Assembly (NCBI GenBank): GCA_040902195.1
Contig: JBBDXS010000020.1
Span: 1-60,108, forward strand
Direction: 5' to 3'
Origin: JBBDXS01 sp040902195
GTDB taxonomy: Bacteria; Chloroflexota; Dehalococcoidia; DSTF01; RBG-16-68-14
Length of the DNA: 60,108 nt
Shown: piece after piece, positions 52,205-60,108 of the stretch
Position numbering within the stretch: position 1 is the first letter of the stretch
Layout of the letters: each line of letters begins with the position of its first letter
Made by a program: the position numbers and the translations under genes
Notes under the pieces: generated by a model
What the model saw: the letters and a program-made list of their open reading frames with translations, nothing else
Databases searched by the model: none
What the model was told of the DNA's origin: nothing

Positions 52205-52235
52205 AGCGAGGCCGCCCAATTAGGGCGGCCTCGCT
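52205..52235 (-). terminator. 13-bp hairpin after hppA
   Basis: Arms 52205-52217 and 52223-52235 pair perfectly around AATTA. On the minus strand it lies 31 bases past the hppA stop and before the HD-GYP gene. No T-run is present. The GCCGCCC core is shared with 18573-18599. Confidence 0.6.
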
Positions 52236-52265
52236 CGGCGAATTCTCTCCGGAATGCAGTGTCTA

Positions 52266-54539
52266 CTACGACGCGATGAAGAGCGGCGCCAGCACCAGCG
52301 TAATCGTGCTGAGGAGCTTCACCAGCACGTGCAGCGAGGGGCCAGCCGTATCCTTAAAGGGGTCTCCGACCGTATCGCCGACGACGGCCGCCTTGTGCGG
52401 ATCGCTACCCTTCCCCAGCACATTGCCTTCGTCGTCCTTGAGCCCGCCTGACTCGATGAACTTCTTTGCGTTGTCCCAAGCGCCACCACCGTTATTGAGC
52501 ACGGTCGCCAGCATAATGCCCCCGATCGTGCCGATAATCAGCAGCCCCGCGACCGCCAGCCAGCCCGACGCGTCCTCGACCGTCACAGGCCCGTTGGCCG
52601 TCGACACGACGACGCTCTCACTGCGCAGGAACCGGAAGATGAGGCCCACGGCGACCGGCATGCCAACGGCCAGGACGCCGGGCAGGATCATCTCGCGCAG
52701 GGCCGCGCGCGCCGTGATATCGACGGCGGCGGCGTAGTCGGGACGGGACGTGCCGGCCATGATGCCCGGGTCTTCCCGGAACTGCCGCCGCACTTCCTCG
52801 ATGATCTTGGCGCTGGCGTTACCCACGGCGCGGATCGCCAGCGAGCTAAACAAGAAGACCAGCATCACGCCGAGCAGACCGCCCACGAACACGTCGATCT
52901 TTGATAAGTCGATCGGCAGCTCTGCTGTCAGCGGCAAGCCTAAGCGCTCCTTCACCTTATCTAGGTAAGCGCTGAACAGCAGGAACGCCGCCAGGCCTGC
53001 GGACGCGACGGCGTAGCCCTTGGTCAGCGCCTTTGTCGTGTTGCCGACGGAGTCGAGCTTGTCCGTGATCTCGCGGGCGCCTTCGGGCGCGCCGGACATC
53101 TCAGTGATGCCGCCGGCGTTGTCCGTAATCGGCCCGAAGGTGTCCATCGCCAGAATGTACGCCGCGGACATAAGCATGCCCATCGTCGCGACGGCCGTGC
53201 CGAAGATACCGACCGTGAAGCCCGGGATCGCCGGGTCGATGTCGGCCTGCGAGCCGAGCGCGAAGGAGCTGACCAGCGCCAGGCCGATCGCGATCGCCGT
53301 AAGGGCGGTCGTTTCGAAGCCGACGGCCGTGCCGATGATGATGTTCGTCGCCGGCCCCGTGCGAGACGCGTTGGCGATCTCCTGCACCGGGCGCCACGAG
53401 CCCGCCGTGTAGTACTGCGTGATGTAGACAAACGCGATGCCCGTCGCGATGCCGACCAGGCCGCAGAAGAAGAACCAGTACCAGGCATCGCCCAGCATGA
53501 CCTTCGTCGCGATGAAGAGCCCGCCGACGGACAGAATGGAGACGACGTAGTACCCGAAGTTGAGGGGCGTCATCGGGTCTTGCTTGCTCTTCGGATCGCC
53601 GTCCGTGAAGTACGGCACCGATATCAGGCCGACCATCGTCGCGATGAGCCCGAACGAACGCAGGACGAGCGGGAACATGATCCACTCGATGCGGTCGGTC
53701 ACGCTAAAGATCGCAACGCCGAGGATCATCGCCCCGATGTTTTCGGCGGACATCGACTCGAACAGGTCCGCGCCGCGGCCCGCGCAGTCACCGACGTTGT
53801 CGCCGACAAGGTCCGCGACGACGGCCGCGTTACGCGGGTCGTCTTCCGGGATACCCGCCTCGATCTTGCCGACGAGGTCGGCGCCCACGTCGGCGGCCTT
53901 CGTGTAGATCCCGCCGCCGAGCTGGGCGAAGAGCGCAACAAAGCTCGCGCCGAAGCCGAAGCCCACGATGAGGAACGGCGCAATCTCTGCCGGGTTGTCC
54001 AGGACCCTGCTGTACACCGCGAAGATGCTCGACACGCCGAGCAAGCTGAGCGCCACAACAAGGAAGCCCGAGACGGCCCCGCCGCGAAGCGACACGGTGA
54101 TCGCTTCCTTCAGGCTGTTCTGCGCCGCGGCTGCCGTGCGTACGTTCGATCGCACCGCGATGAACATGCCGATGTAGCCCGCCAGCGCCGAGCAGAACGC
54201 GCCCACCAGGAATGCGATCCCCGTGAGCAACCCTTCCTTCCAGTGGCCGACAACTTCCGAACCGCCGAAGCTTACCTGCCCGTTTTCGAAGACGATCGGC
54301 TTCACGCCGTCCGAGATCGCCCCGACAAGCACGCCGACACCGACCGCCGTCAAGATTGCGAGGATCCCGATCGTGCGGTACTGCCGCGACAGAAACGCCA
54401 TCGCCCCTTCGAAAATCATGCCGGCGATCTCCTGCATGGCTTCCGTGCCAGTGGGCCGCCGTAAGACGTCCCAGGCAAGCCACAGGGCGAAGAGGATCGC
54501 GGCGATACCGGTGACCGGTACCATCCACACAAGCTCCAT
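52266..54539 (-). CDS. hppA: membrane-bound proton-translocating pyrophosphatase (K+-independent type)
   Basis: The protein has 757 residues and about sixteen membrane segments. It pumps protons with energy from pyrophosphate. Seen: GGGIYTKAADVGADLVGKIEAGIPEDDPRNAAVVADLVGDNVGD, the catalytic DNAGGITEMSG, and a C-terminal DPHKAAVVGDTVGDPFKDTAGP. The segment GNTTKALTKG has Lys after GNTT, the mark of K+-independent enzymes; K+-dependent ones have Ala there. The start MELVWMVP at 54539 has GAGGAG upstream; five codons further upstream are open. Its promoter is at 54616-54644. Confidence 0.96.
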   Translation of the reverse strand: MELVWMVPVTGIAAILFALWLAWDVLRRPTGTEAMQEIAGMIFEGAMAFLSRQYRTIGILAILTAVGVGVLVGAISDGVKPIVFENGQVSFGGSEVVGHWKEGLLTGIAFLVGAFCSALAGYIGMFIAVRSNVRTAAAAQNSLKEAITVSLRGGAVSGFLVVALSLLGVSSIFAVYSRVLDNPAEIAPFLIVGFGFGASFVALFAQLGGGIYTKAADVGADLVGKIEAGIPEDDPRNAAVVADLVGDNVGDCAGRGADLFESMSAENIGAMILGVAIFSVTDRIEWIMFPLVLRSFGLIATMVGLISVPYFTDGDPKSKQDPMTPLNFGYYVVSILSVGGLFIATKVMLGDAWYWFFFCGLVGIATGIAFVYITQYYTAGSWRPVQEIANASRTGPATNIIIGTAVGFETTALTAIAIGLALVSSFALGSQADIDPAIPGFTVGIFGTAVATMGMLMSAAYILAMDTFGPITDNAGGITEMSGAPEGAREITDKLDSVGNTTKALTKGYAVASAGLAAFLLFSAYLDKVKERLGLPLTAELPIDLSKIDVFVGGLLGVMLVFLFSSLAIRAVGNASAKIIEEVRRQFREDPGIMAGTSRPDYAAAVDITARAALREMILPGVLAVGMPVAVGLIFRFLRSESVVVSTANGPVTVEDASGWLAVAGLLIIGTIGGIMLATVLNNGGGAWDNAKKFIESGGLKDDEGNVLGKGSDPHKAAVVGDTVGDPFKDTAGPSLHVLVKLLSTITLVLAPLFIAS

Positions 54540-54585
54540 GTTCTCGCTCCTCACTAAACGCTAAGCGGCGTAGACAAACACACGT

Positions 54586-54607
54586 CGTGGAGGCTTGCGC
54601 CTCCACG
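54586..54607. promoter_or_regulatory. 9-bp hairpin between the hppA promoter and gene
   Basis: CGTGGAGGC (54586-54594) pairs with GCCTCCACG (54599-54607) around TTGC. On the minus strand it lies in the hppA leader, 47 bases before the ATG; it could also end the phosphatase transcript. Confidence 0.5.
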
Positions 54608-54615
54608 TCGGCGGG

Positions 54616-54644
54616 AGTGTAACAACGCCGTAATATAGGGTCAA
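54616..54644 (-). promoter_or_regulatory. promoter of hppA
   Basis: On the minus strand TTGACC (54644-54639), a 17-base spacer and TACACT (54621-54616) lie about 77 bases before hppA. Confidence 0.6.
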
Positions 54645-54677
54645 GAGCGGTGGGTGGCGCTGCGTTGGACGAGGGAA

Positions 54678-54698
54678 GCTCGATGCTCGATGCTCGAT
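54678..54698. repeat. three direct copies of GCTCGAT
   Basis: A 7-bp unit is repeated three times in the intergenic region. A TGACCC-rich stretch (about 54740-54768) in the end of the phosphatase gene is similarly low in complexity. Confidence 0.6.
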
Positions 54699-54730
54699 GA
54701 TGCCGCCGGGGGCTTCCGATCGTAGCGGCT

Positions 54731-55381
54731 CTACGCCCCTGACTCTTGACCCGTGACCCCTGACCCCTCCAGATGGCACGTGTCGTTCAGCACGACGGCC
54801 GTCGCGCGCGCGTCTGTCATGTCGAGCGTCGAGACGGCGCCCAGGTCCTGGCGTAGCCTCCGGAAGCGCGACAGCGGCAGATCGAGCGCGCGGCAGAGCA
54901 GCGTGAGGATCACGAAGTTGTGCGTCACGGCGGCGACCGTCGCCTCGCTGTGCCGCTCGCGTATCGATTGCACCGCCGCCCACGCGCGTTCCTGCACCTG
55001 GCGCAGCGACTCGCCGCCAGGCATCTCGGCGTCTGCAACGTCCTCGGACAGCCACGCGCGCATGAACTCCGGGTAGCGCTCGCGCACGTCGGGGAACGAG
55101 AGGCCCTCGAGCGCGCCGATGTCCATCTCGATCAGCGCCGTCTCCGTCACGATGGCGAGGCCGCACGCCTCTGCGAGCGGCGAAGCCGTCGCCTGCGCGC
55201 GCTGGAGCGGGCTAGCGTAGACGGCGTCGATATGGCCGTAGAGGTCCGAACCGTGCAGCCGCGTCGCGAGCGCCTGCGCCTGCGATAGGCCCCGTTCGTT
55301 GAGCGAAACGTCCGCTCGCCCCAGCGCGAGACGTCCCGCGTTGTGCTCCGTCTCGCCGTGGCGGATCAGCAGGAGGCGCAT
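54731..55381 (-). CDS. histidine phosphatase (phosphoglycerate mutase-like) family protein
   Basis: The protein has 216 residues. It opens with the catalytic LLLIRHGETEHN; ALIEMDIGALEGLSF, the GGESL-x-QVQERAW region and VAAVTHNFVILTLL (second His) follow. Substrate not known: cobalamin, phosphoglycerate and acid phosphatases share this fold. The ATG at 55381 is chosen over a GTG two codons upstream that overlaps the previous stop. The last 12 residues come from a low-complexity repeat. Confidence 0.85.
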   Translation of the reverse strand: MRLLLIRHGETEHNAGRLALGRADVSLNERGLSQAQALATRLHGSDLYGHIDAVYASPLQRAQATASPLAEACGLAIVTETALIEMDIGALEGLSFPDVRERYPEFMRAWLSEDVADAEMPGGESLRQVQERAWAAVQSIRERHSEATVAAVTHNFVILTLLCRALDLPLSRFRRLRQDLGAVSTLDMTDARATAVVLNDTCHLEGSGVTGQESGA

Positions 55382-55383
55382 CG

Positions 55384-56091
55384 TCACGCCAGGAGCCGTC
55401 CGCGGCGCCGCCACGCCTCGTGCGCGGGCGAGACGTTCGCGAGCACGAGCGCCGTGCGGTGCACCCGCAGCGCCTCCGGCAGGCCGAGCGCTTTCACCAC
55501 CTGGTCAGGCCTCCCCACGCCCTGCGCGTCGCTGCGCAGACGCATCGTGAGTCGCGTCGCGCCGCCGCACGAGTCCGCGCGCAGCTCGAGCACCAGCGGC
55601 CGCAGGTCGTAGTGCCTCGTCTTCTCGCCGCGCGTGTCCTCCCACGAAAGCTCCACGCGCGAGAGCAGCGCCTCGACTGCCGCGCGCGCCTGCGCGGCGT
55701 CTGCGGCGACATCGACCTCGTAGTCGGCCCAGCGTACGGACGCCGGCAGCGACGGGAGGCCCATGCCGACCTCCCGCGCGTCACGCGCAACGAGGCCCGC
55801 CGGGAGGTGGGATGCGATGCGCTCCAGGACCTGGTCCGGGCGCATGTGCGCGTACAGCACGATATCGAGCAGCTCGCCGTCGCTCGTCACGCCGGTGGCC
55901 AGCCCCGCTGCGATCGTCAGCCGCGCTTGCTTGCGATTGCCGGGCGAGTACGAAAGCGGGACGCCGCCTTCGCGCAGCGCGTGTTCCCAGGCGCGCGACA
56001 GGTCGAGGTGGCCGATCGACGTCGCCTCCGGCCCGCGCGCGAAGCGGATGCGCACGCGCTGCGCCTTCTCGGCTGTCGACGCGTCGTTCAT
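55384..56091 (-). CDS. TIGR03936/DUF2344 radical SAM-associated protein
   Basis: The protein has 235 residues. The family opening is clear: RVRIRFARGPEATSIGHLDLSRAWEHALREGGVPLSYSPGNRKQARLTIAAGLATGVTSDGELLDIVL. It is usually fused or adjacent to a radical SAM protein with which it acts, possibly on RNA; no radical SAM gene is in this operon, so the partner is elsewhere or absent. Its ATG overlaps the upstream CNNM-type gene end, and the phosphatase starts near its stop. Confidence 0.85.
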   Translation of the reverse strand: MNDASTAEKAQRVRIRFARGPEATSIGHLDLSRAWEHALREGGVPLSYSPGNRKQARLTIAAGLATGVTSDGELLDIVLYAHMRPDQVLERIASHLPAGLVARDAREVGMGLPSLPASVRWADYEVDVAADAAQARAAVEALLSRVELSWEDTRGEKTRHYDLRPLVLELRADSCGGATRLTMRLRSDAQGVGRPDQVVKALGLPEALRVHRTALVLANVSPAHEAWRRRGRLLA

Positions 56092-57530
56092 GCTTGCGGC
56101 TGTTCTTCTGACCGCGCCTCGGGAACGCGCGTCACGACGAGCTCCTCCACCTTTCGTCCCGTCACTTTCGCGACGGTGACGCGATAGCCGTCGCCGGAGA
56201 TCGACTCGCCCTCCGCCGGGATGTGGCCGAGCACGTCGAGCACGTAGCCGGCCATCGTCTCGTAGTCGCCCTCGGGGATCGGCAGGTCCAGGTCCTCGCG
56301 CGCCTCGTGCAGGCTCAGCCGCCCATCGATGCGGAACGTGCGCTCATCGATTTCCTGGATCTCGCGCTCGGGCCGGCCGAGTTCGTCCGTGACGGGGCCG
56401 ACCATCTCTTCGAGCAGCAGCTCGAGCGTCACGACGCCCGCCGTGCCGCCGTACTCATCGACGATGATCGCCATCTGGTGGCGCTCTTTCTGCAGCTCCT
56501 GAAAGAGCTGTCCGACAAGCTTCGTCTCGGGCACGAAGTACGCCGGGCGCACCAGCAGGTCGATCGGTTGCTCTTCGCTCGCCTTGCCCTGCGCGACAGC
56601 GCGGAGCACGTCCTTGATATTGATTACCCCGATGACGCTATCGAGCGTGTCTCGGTACACCGGGAAGCGCGAATGCGGCGTCTCGTCGAACACCTCGTAG
56701 AAATCGCGCACCGTCGTGCCCGCCTCAAGCCACACGACCTCGGTGCGCGGCACCATCACCTCGTTCGCGCGGCGGTCGTAGAAGCGGAAGACGCGCTCCA
56801 TCAGCTCCGCCTCTTCCTCGCCGACGGCGCCCTCCTCCGCGCTCACGTCGATGAGCATACGCAGCTCCGCTTCGGAGACCGTCGGCGCGCGCTTCGCGTC
56901 GGCGCCGAAGAGTAGCCGGGAGAGGACGTTTGGCGCGGCAGCAAAGACGCTCGCCAGCGGGCGCACCAGCGCCATCAACAACTCAATCGGCCGCGCGAGG
57001 ACCAGCGCGATGCTGTCCGCCGCCTGCACCGCGAGCAGCTTCGGCGTCATTTCGCCCAGCAGCGCGATGGCGAGCGTCATCACCACCGTGGCGATGAGCA
57101 GACCCCAGCCGCCCGCGAGGTCCAGCGCGAGCAAGCTCGACATCGTCGACGCGATGAAGATCGACAGGTTTTGGAGCACGACCACCGTCGCGAAGAAGTG
57201 GTCTTCTCGTGCGCGCACGCGTTCGAGCGCCTGCGCAGCCTTGCTCCCCTGCTCGGCGAGATGTCGCGTGCGGATCCGGCTCGCGCCGACGATCGCGATC
57301 TCAACGGTGTTTACGACCGCGTAGCCGATCACGCTCACGACCAGCAGCACCACGGCCACGGCGGGGCTCAGCCCGCCCGCAGCGAGACCTGCCTCTAGAA
57401 CGAACGGGGACGACGTTGGGATTGGGATCGAAATGGCGGCGATCAATCTCCGGCGCAGCGGCCGGCGAATATTCGCGGGCACTCGCTGACTCTTGCGAAG
57501 ATGATACGGAGCAGCGGACGATGCTGTCAA
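56088..57530 (-). CDS. CNNM/HlyC-CorC family membrane protein with CBS pair
   Basis: The open frame gives 480 residues. A four-helix CNNM membrane domain (about 50-215) is followed by two CBS domains (about 250-370, with MVPRTEVVWLEAGTT and FPVYRDTLDSVIGVINIKDVL) and a C-terminal CorC/HlyC domain (QMAIIVDEYGGTAGVVTLELLLEEMVGPVTDE, DYETMAGYVLDVLGHIPAEGE). Such proteins act in magnesium and cobalt efflux. The exact start is unclear: the first 35 residues are basic and may not be translated, and a TTG near residue 30 is a candidate. First gene of the corC-DUF2344-phosphatase operon. Confidence 0.85.
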   Translation of the reverse strand: MTASSAAPYHLRKSQRVPANIRRPLRRRLIAAISIPIPTSSPFVLEAGLAAGGLSPAVAVVLLVVSVIGYAVVNTVEIAIVGASRIRTRHLAEQGSKAAQALERVRAREDHFFATVVVLQNLSIFIASTMSSLLALDLAGGWGLLIATVVMTLAIALLGEMTPKLLAVQAADSIALVLARPIELLMALVRPLASVFAAAPNVLSRLLFGADAKRAPTVSEAELRMLIDVSAEEGAVGEEEAELMERVFRFYDRRANEVMVPRTEVVWLEAGTTVRDFYEVFDETPHSRFPVYRDTLDSVIGVINIKDVLRAVAQGKASEEQPIDLLVRPAYFVPETKLVGQLFQELQKERHQMAIIVDEYGGTAGVVTLELLLEEMVGPVTDELGRPEREIQEIDERTFRIDGRLSLHEAREDLDLPIPEGDYETMAGYVLDVLGHIPAEGESISGDGYRVTVAKVTGRKVEELVVTRVPEARSEEQPQA

Positions 57531-57540
57531 AGGCCGAAGC

Positions 57541-57569
57541 TTGCCGCTCTCGATCTTCGATGTTATGGT
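57541..57569 (+). promoter_or_regulatory. promoter of the ftsB-like gene
   Basis: TTGCCG (57541-57546), a 17-base spacer and TATGGT (57564-57569) lie 36 bases before the GTG start. The CNNM gene is divergent. Confidence 0.55.
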
Positions 57570-57605
57570 AGACGCGTGGTGTGAGGTGGGGACGGAGGGC
57601 TGCAG

Positions 57606-57995
57606 GTGTCAAAGCTACCGCGCCTGTCCCCAACGCGCGTAGCCGTTATCGTGGCCGCTGTGCTGGTCGGCTACTTCCTCCTCTCTGCCGCTCAGGACAC
57701 GCTCCTCTCCCACCAGCTCAGCCAGGACGAGCAGACTCTACGTAGCGACGTCGCCGGCCTGACGCGGCAGCGCGCGGAACTCCAAGCGATCCGCGATTAC
57801 CTCCAGACCGACGAGTACATCGAAGGCGTAGCGCGGCGCATCCTCGGCCTCGTGCGTCCCGGCGAGACGCTCTTCATCGTCTCGTCCAGCGCGCCACCCA
57901 CGCCCGGCCCAACCCCACACGCCGGCGAGAGCGACCGCGCCCAAACGTGGTGGGAGAAGCTCTACGGCGGCGGCACCCCGGCCGAACAGCCGTAG
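57606..57995 (+). CDS. FtsB/DivIC-like septum formation initiator
   Basis: The protein has 129 residues with one membrane helix (VAVIVAAVLVGYFLLSAA), a coiled coil (LSQDEQTLRSDVAGLTRQRAELQAIRDYL) and the FtsB-type end DEYIEGVARRILGLVRPGETLFIV. A Pro/Thr-rich tail follows. It should act in the divisome with FtsL/FtsQ. The GTG start has GGAGGG upstream. Confidence 0.85.
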   Translation: MSKLPRLSPTRVAVIVAAVLVGYFLLSAAQDTLLSHQLSQDEQTLRSDVAGLTRQRAELQAIRDYLQTDEYIEGVARRILGLVRPGETLFIVSSSAPPTPGPTPHAGESDRAQTWWEKLYGGGTPAEQP

Positions 57996-58047
57996 CTCGA
58001 AGCCCGGCCCGCGCGATGTACCATGCGGTCGTGGCCGCTCATCACCG

Positions 58048-58063
58048 ACAGGCTGAAGCCTGT
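58048..58063. repeat. small REP-like palindrome before tilS
   Basis: ACAGGCT-GA-AGCCTGT forms a 7-bp stem and shares the AGGCT/AGCCT core with 9194-9211. Confidence 0.45.
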
Positions 58064-58074
58064 CCCACCAAGAG

Positions 58075-59508
58075 ATGATTTCATACGTCGCGCCGCGTTC
58101 GACCGTCGCGCGGGTGCGTCGCTTCGCGCTCGAGCACGACCTGCTCCATCGCGGAGATCGCGTCCTCGTCGCGATCTCCGGCGGCCCCGACTCCACCTGC
58201 CTGCTGCTCGTCCTCGCCGCGCTCCGGCGTTCGCTCGCGCTCGAGCTGCACGCCGCGCATTTCGATCACGGCCTGCGCGCCGCTCGCACCGCTCAACGAG
58301 AGCTGAGCTTCGTCCGCTCCCTCTGCGACGCGCTCGATGTGCCGCTGCACACGGGCGCCGGCGACGTGCGCGCCCGCTCGCGCGCGCGCAAGCAGTCGAT
58401 CGAAGAGGCGGCACGCGAGCTACGCTACCGCTTCCTCGCGAACGTAGCGCGCCGCGCCCGCTGCGACGCCGTCGGCGCAGGTCACACGCGTGACGACCAG
58501 GCCGAGACCGTCCTTCTGCGCCTCGTGCGTGGCAGCGGCCTGCGCGGCCTCGCCGCGATGGCACCGTCCGCGTCCTGGCCCGTCGCGACGCGCGGCGCTA
58601 CGCTACGGCTCGTCCGCCCGCTGCTCGCCCTCTCGCGCCAGGACACCGTGCGCTGCTGTCGCGACGCCGGCGTCACGCCGATCGAGGACGCGAGCAACAG
58701 ATCGGACGCGCACCTGCGCAATCGCGTCCGCGCCGAGCTGCTGCCGCTCTTGCGCCGCTACAACCCGCGTATCGATGACGCCCTCGTGCGCCTCGCGGGC
58801 GCCGCGTCGTCCGACGTCGAGCTGCTCGAGCAGCTCGCAAGCCAGGCGATCGACACGAAGGCCGGAGGTGTGCGTGTGCGCCGCCGCGTCCTCGATGCTC
58901 TCCCACGCGCGCTCCAGCGTCACGCCGTCCGCCTCGCGTACGAACGCGTCGCGGGCGACGCGCGCGGCCTGAGCGATCGAAACGTCCTCGCCGTCCTCCA
59001 CGCCGCGGCCGGACCGACCGGCTCCCGCCTCGACTTGCCGCGCGGCGTCCGCGTCGATATCGCTCGCGACGCCGTCGTCTTCGCGCGCGGCGAAAGGGCT
59101 GCTCCGGCCACCCTGCCCTCACGAGCCGTCCTCCTACCCGTACCCGGCGAGGCGCGACTCGGCCGCTGGCGCATCGAGGCCTCGCTGCTCGCGCGCCGGC
59201 CGCGGGACCTCTCGTCCGCGGACGGCAACGTCGCCTACCTTGACGCCGCCGCGGCAGGCGACAGCCTGCGTGTCCGCCGCCGTCGTCCCGGCGACCGCTT
59301 CCACCCGCTCGGCCTCGCCCGGCCGAAAAAGCTCCAGGACTTCCTCGTCGACGCGCACGTCCCGCGCACAGAGCGCGACGCCCTGCCTATCGTCTGTAGC
59401 GACCGCGGCATCGTGTGGATCGCGGGGCAGCGGCCGGCGGAATGGGCCAAGATCACGCCCGGCGCCAAACGCCTGCTCCGGCTTCGCGCCACACGCGCAC
59501 ACGCTTGA
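58075..59508 (+). CDS. tilS: tRNA(Ile)-lysidine synthetase
   Basis: The protein has 477 residues and converts the CAU anticodon C34 of tRNA-Ile2 to lysidine. The PP-loop VLVAISGGPDSTCLLLVL is intact, followed by AAHFDHGLRAA, and later GAGHTRDDQAETVLLRLVRGSGLRGLAAM. The TilS C-terminal domain (LRVRRRRPGDRFHPLGLARPKKLQDFLVDAHVPRTERDALPIV) is present. The upstream REP-like palindrome leaves only a weak Shine-Dalgarno (AAGAG). Its stop codon overlaps the first rRNA promoter. Confidence 0.95.
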   Translation: MISYVAPRSTVARVRRFALEHDLLHRGDRVLVAISGGPDSTCLLLVLAALRRSLALELHAAHFDHGLRAARTAQRELSFVRSLCDALDVPLHTGAGDVRARSRARKQSIEEAARELRYRFLANVARRARCDAVGAGHTRDDQAETVLLRLVRGSGLRGLAAMAPSASWPVATRGATLRLVRPLLALSRQDTVRCCRDAGVTPIEDASNRSDAHLRNRVRAELLPLLRRYNPRIDDALVRLAGAASSDVELLEQLASQAIDTKAGGVRVRRRVLDALPRALQRHAVRLAYERVAGDARGLSDRNVLAVLHAAAGPTGSRLDLPRGVRVDIARDAVVFARGERAAPATLPSRAVLLPVPGEARLGRWRIEASLLARRPRDLSSADGNVAYLDAAAAGDSLRVRRRRPGDRFHPLGLARPKKLQDFLVDAHVPRTERDALPIVCSDRGIVWIAGQRPAEWAKITPGAKRLLRLRATRAHA

Positions 59509-59534
59509 CACACCAATCTGGCCCGCGTTATCCT
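59505..59534 (+). promoter_or_regulatory. rRNA promoter P1
   Basis: TTGACA (59505-59510), an 18-base spacer and TATCCT (59529-59534). The -35 overlaps the tilS stop codon. Confidence 0.6.
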
Positions 59535-59565
59535 TCGTCAAGAAGCTTTAACAGCCGTAGCGGCG

Positions 59566-59622
59566 CTACACACCCGAGTCTGCGCTGTCAAGCGGATTGA
59601 CAGTGTGGACTCTGGTGTGTAG
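59566..59622. repeat. 57-bp inverted repeat carrying mirrored promoter-like sequences
   Basis: CTACACACC (59566) pairs with GGTGTGTAG (59614-59622), GAGTC with GACTC, and CTGTCAA (59585-59591) with TTGACAG (59597-59603), around GCGGA. The right arm contains TTGACA-17-TAGGCT reading toward 16S; the left arm read on the minus strand gives TTGACA-17-TAGCGC. Confidence 0.75.
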
Positions 59623-59625
59623 GCT
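59597..59625 (+). promoter_or_regulatory. rRNA promoter P2
   Basis: TTGACA (59597-59602), a 17-base spacer and TAGGCT (59620-59625), about 120 bases before the predicted 16S start. It forms the right arm of the inverted repeat. Confidence 0.55.
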
Positions 59626-59631
59626 TCTGTC

Positions 59632-59649
59632 GCCCCCAGAGGTGGGGGC
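59632..59649 (+). promoter_or_regulatory. rRNA leader hairpin
   Basis: GCCCCCA-GAGG-TGGGGGC is a perfect 7-bp stem with a 4-base loop. A second one, ACGGG-GGAAT-CCCGT, lies at 59684-59698. Both are in the rRNA leader and could serve antitermination or processing. TGGCTCTTCTA at about 59731 looks a little like boxA. Confidence 0.55.
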
Positions 59650-59746
59650 TCGCACCTTACCAGCTGAAGAACGACAGGAAGTGACGGGGGAATCCCGTTA
59701 TAGAACCTGAAACTTGGACAACGAGTTTTGATGGCTCTTCTATTTT

Positions 59747-60108
<362 letters not shown>

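Overview
The window comes from a high-GC bacterium. It ends in the 5' part of a 16S rRNA gene whose text (27F site followed by GGATAAACGCTGGCGGCGTG) looks like Chloroflexota, most likely a Dehalococcoidia-related lineage. An 11-subunit complex I lacking NuoE/F/G, two glutamine synthetases, a K+-independent H+-pyrophosphatase and a DUF951 protein agree with that. This placement is by recognition only; no search was run.

Layout. 1-2.7 kb: secreted or surface genes: the end of a thrombospondin-3-like protein, a cohesin-like protein with an LPVTG/membrane C-terminus, and a dockerin plus six-blade Kelch protein. 2.8-7.7 kb: nitrogen assimilation (amt-glnK-glnA and a second glnA), with GlnR-like direct-repeat boxes ahead of amt and the second glnA. 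7.7-9.1 kb: two convergent lipoproteins. 9.2-12.6 kb (minus): an operon of a membrane protein with five paired Cys-rich repeats (W-H-x2-M-x-H-C-M units) followed by two secreted paralogues with a variant dockerin-like module. 12.7-23.2 kb (minus): nuoABC-small ORF-nuoDHIJKLMN behind a good promoter. 23.3-32.9 kb (minus): prs-secA-unknown-valS-nuclease-amidase. 33-38.5 kb: a serine hydrolase, cinA, a PAS/GGDEF diguanylate cyclase and a ComB-like gene. 38.6-43.1 kb: pyrF, DUF951, two MFS transporters and a bifunctional-nuclease-family gene. 43.2-50.2 kb: a complete F1Fo ATP synthase operon. 50.2-54.6 kb: a 30-residue YtxH-like protein, a PII-like c-di-AMP receptor, an HD-GYP protein and the H+-pyrophosphatase. 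54.7-59.5 kb: phosphatase, DUF2344, CNNM-type protein, FtsB-like, TilS. 59.5-60.1 kb: tandem rRNA promoters, leader hairpins and the 16S start.

How it fits together. Complex I, ATP synthase and H+-pyrophosphatase together cover generation, use and recycling of the proton gradient. The gln genes form a nitrogen-status module. The most unusual content is the set of cell-surface genes at 0-2.7 and 9.2-12.6 kb: a cohesin-like anchor beside a canonical dockerin protein, plus three proteins sharing a six-times repeated variant motif (LF-x-DIF-x-VA-x2-FG). This may be a non-cellulosomal cohesin-dockerin surface assembly. No stretch longer than about 250 bases lacks a gene; the gaps hold the promoters, hairpins and terminators listed. 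No tRNA, CRISPR array or insertion sequence was seen.
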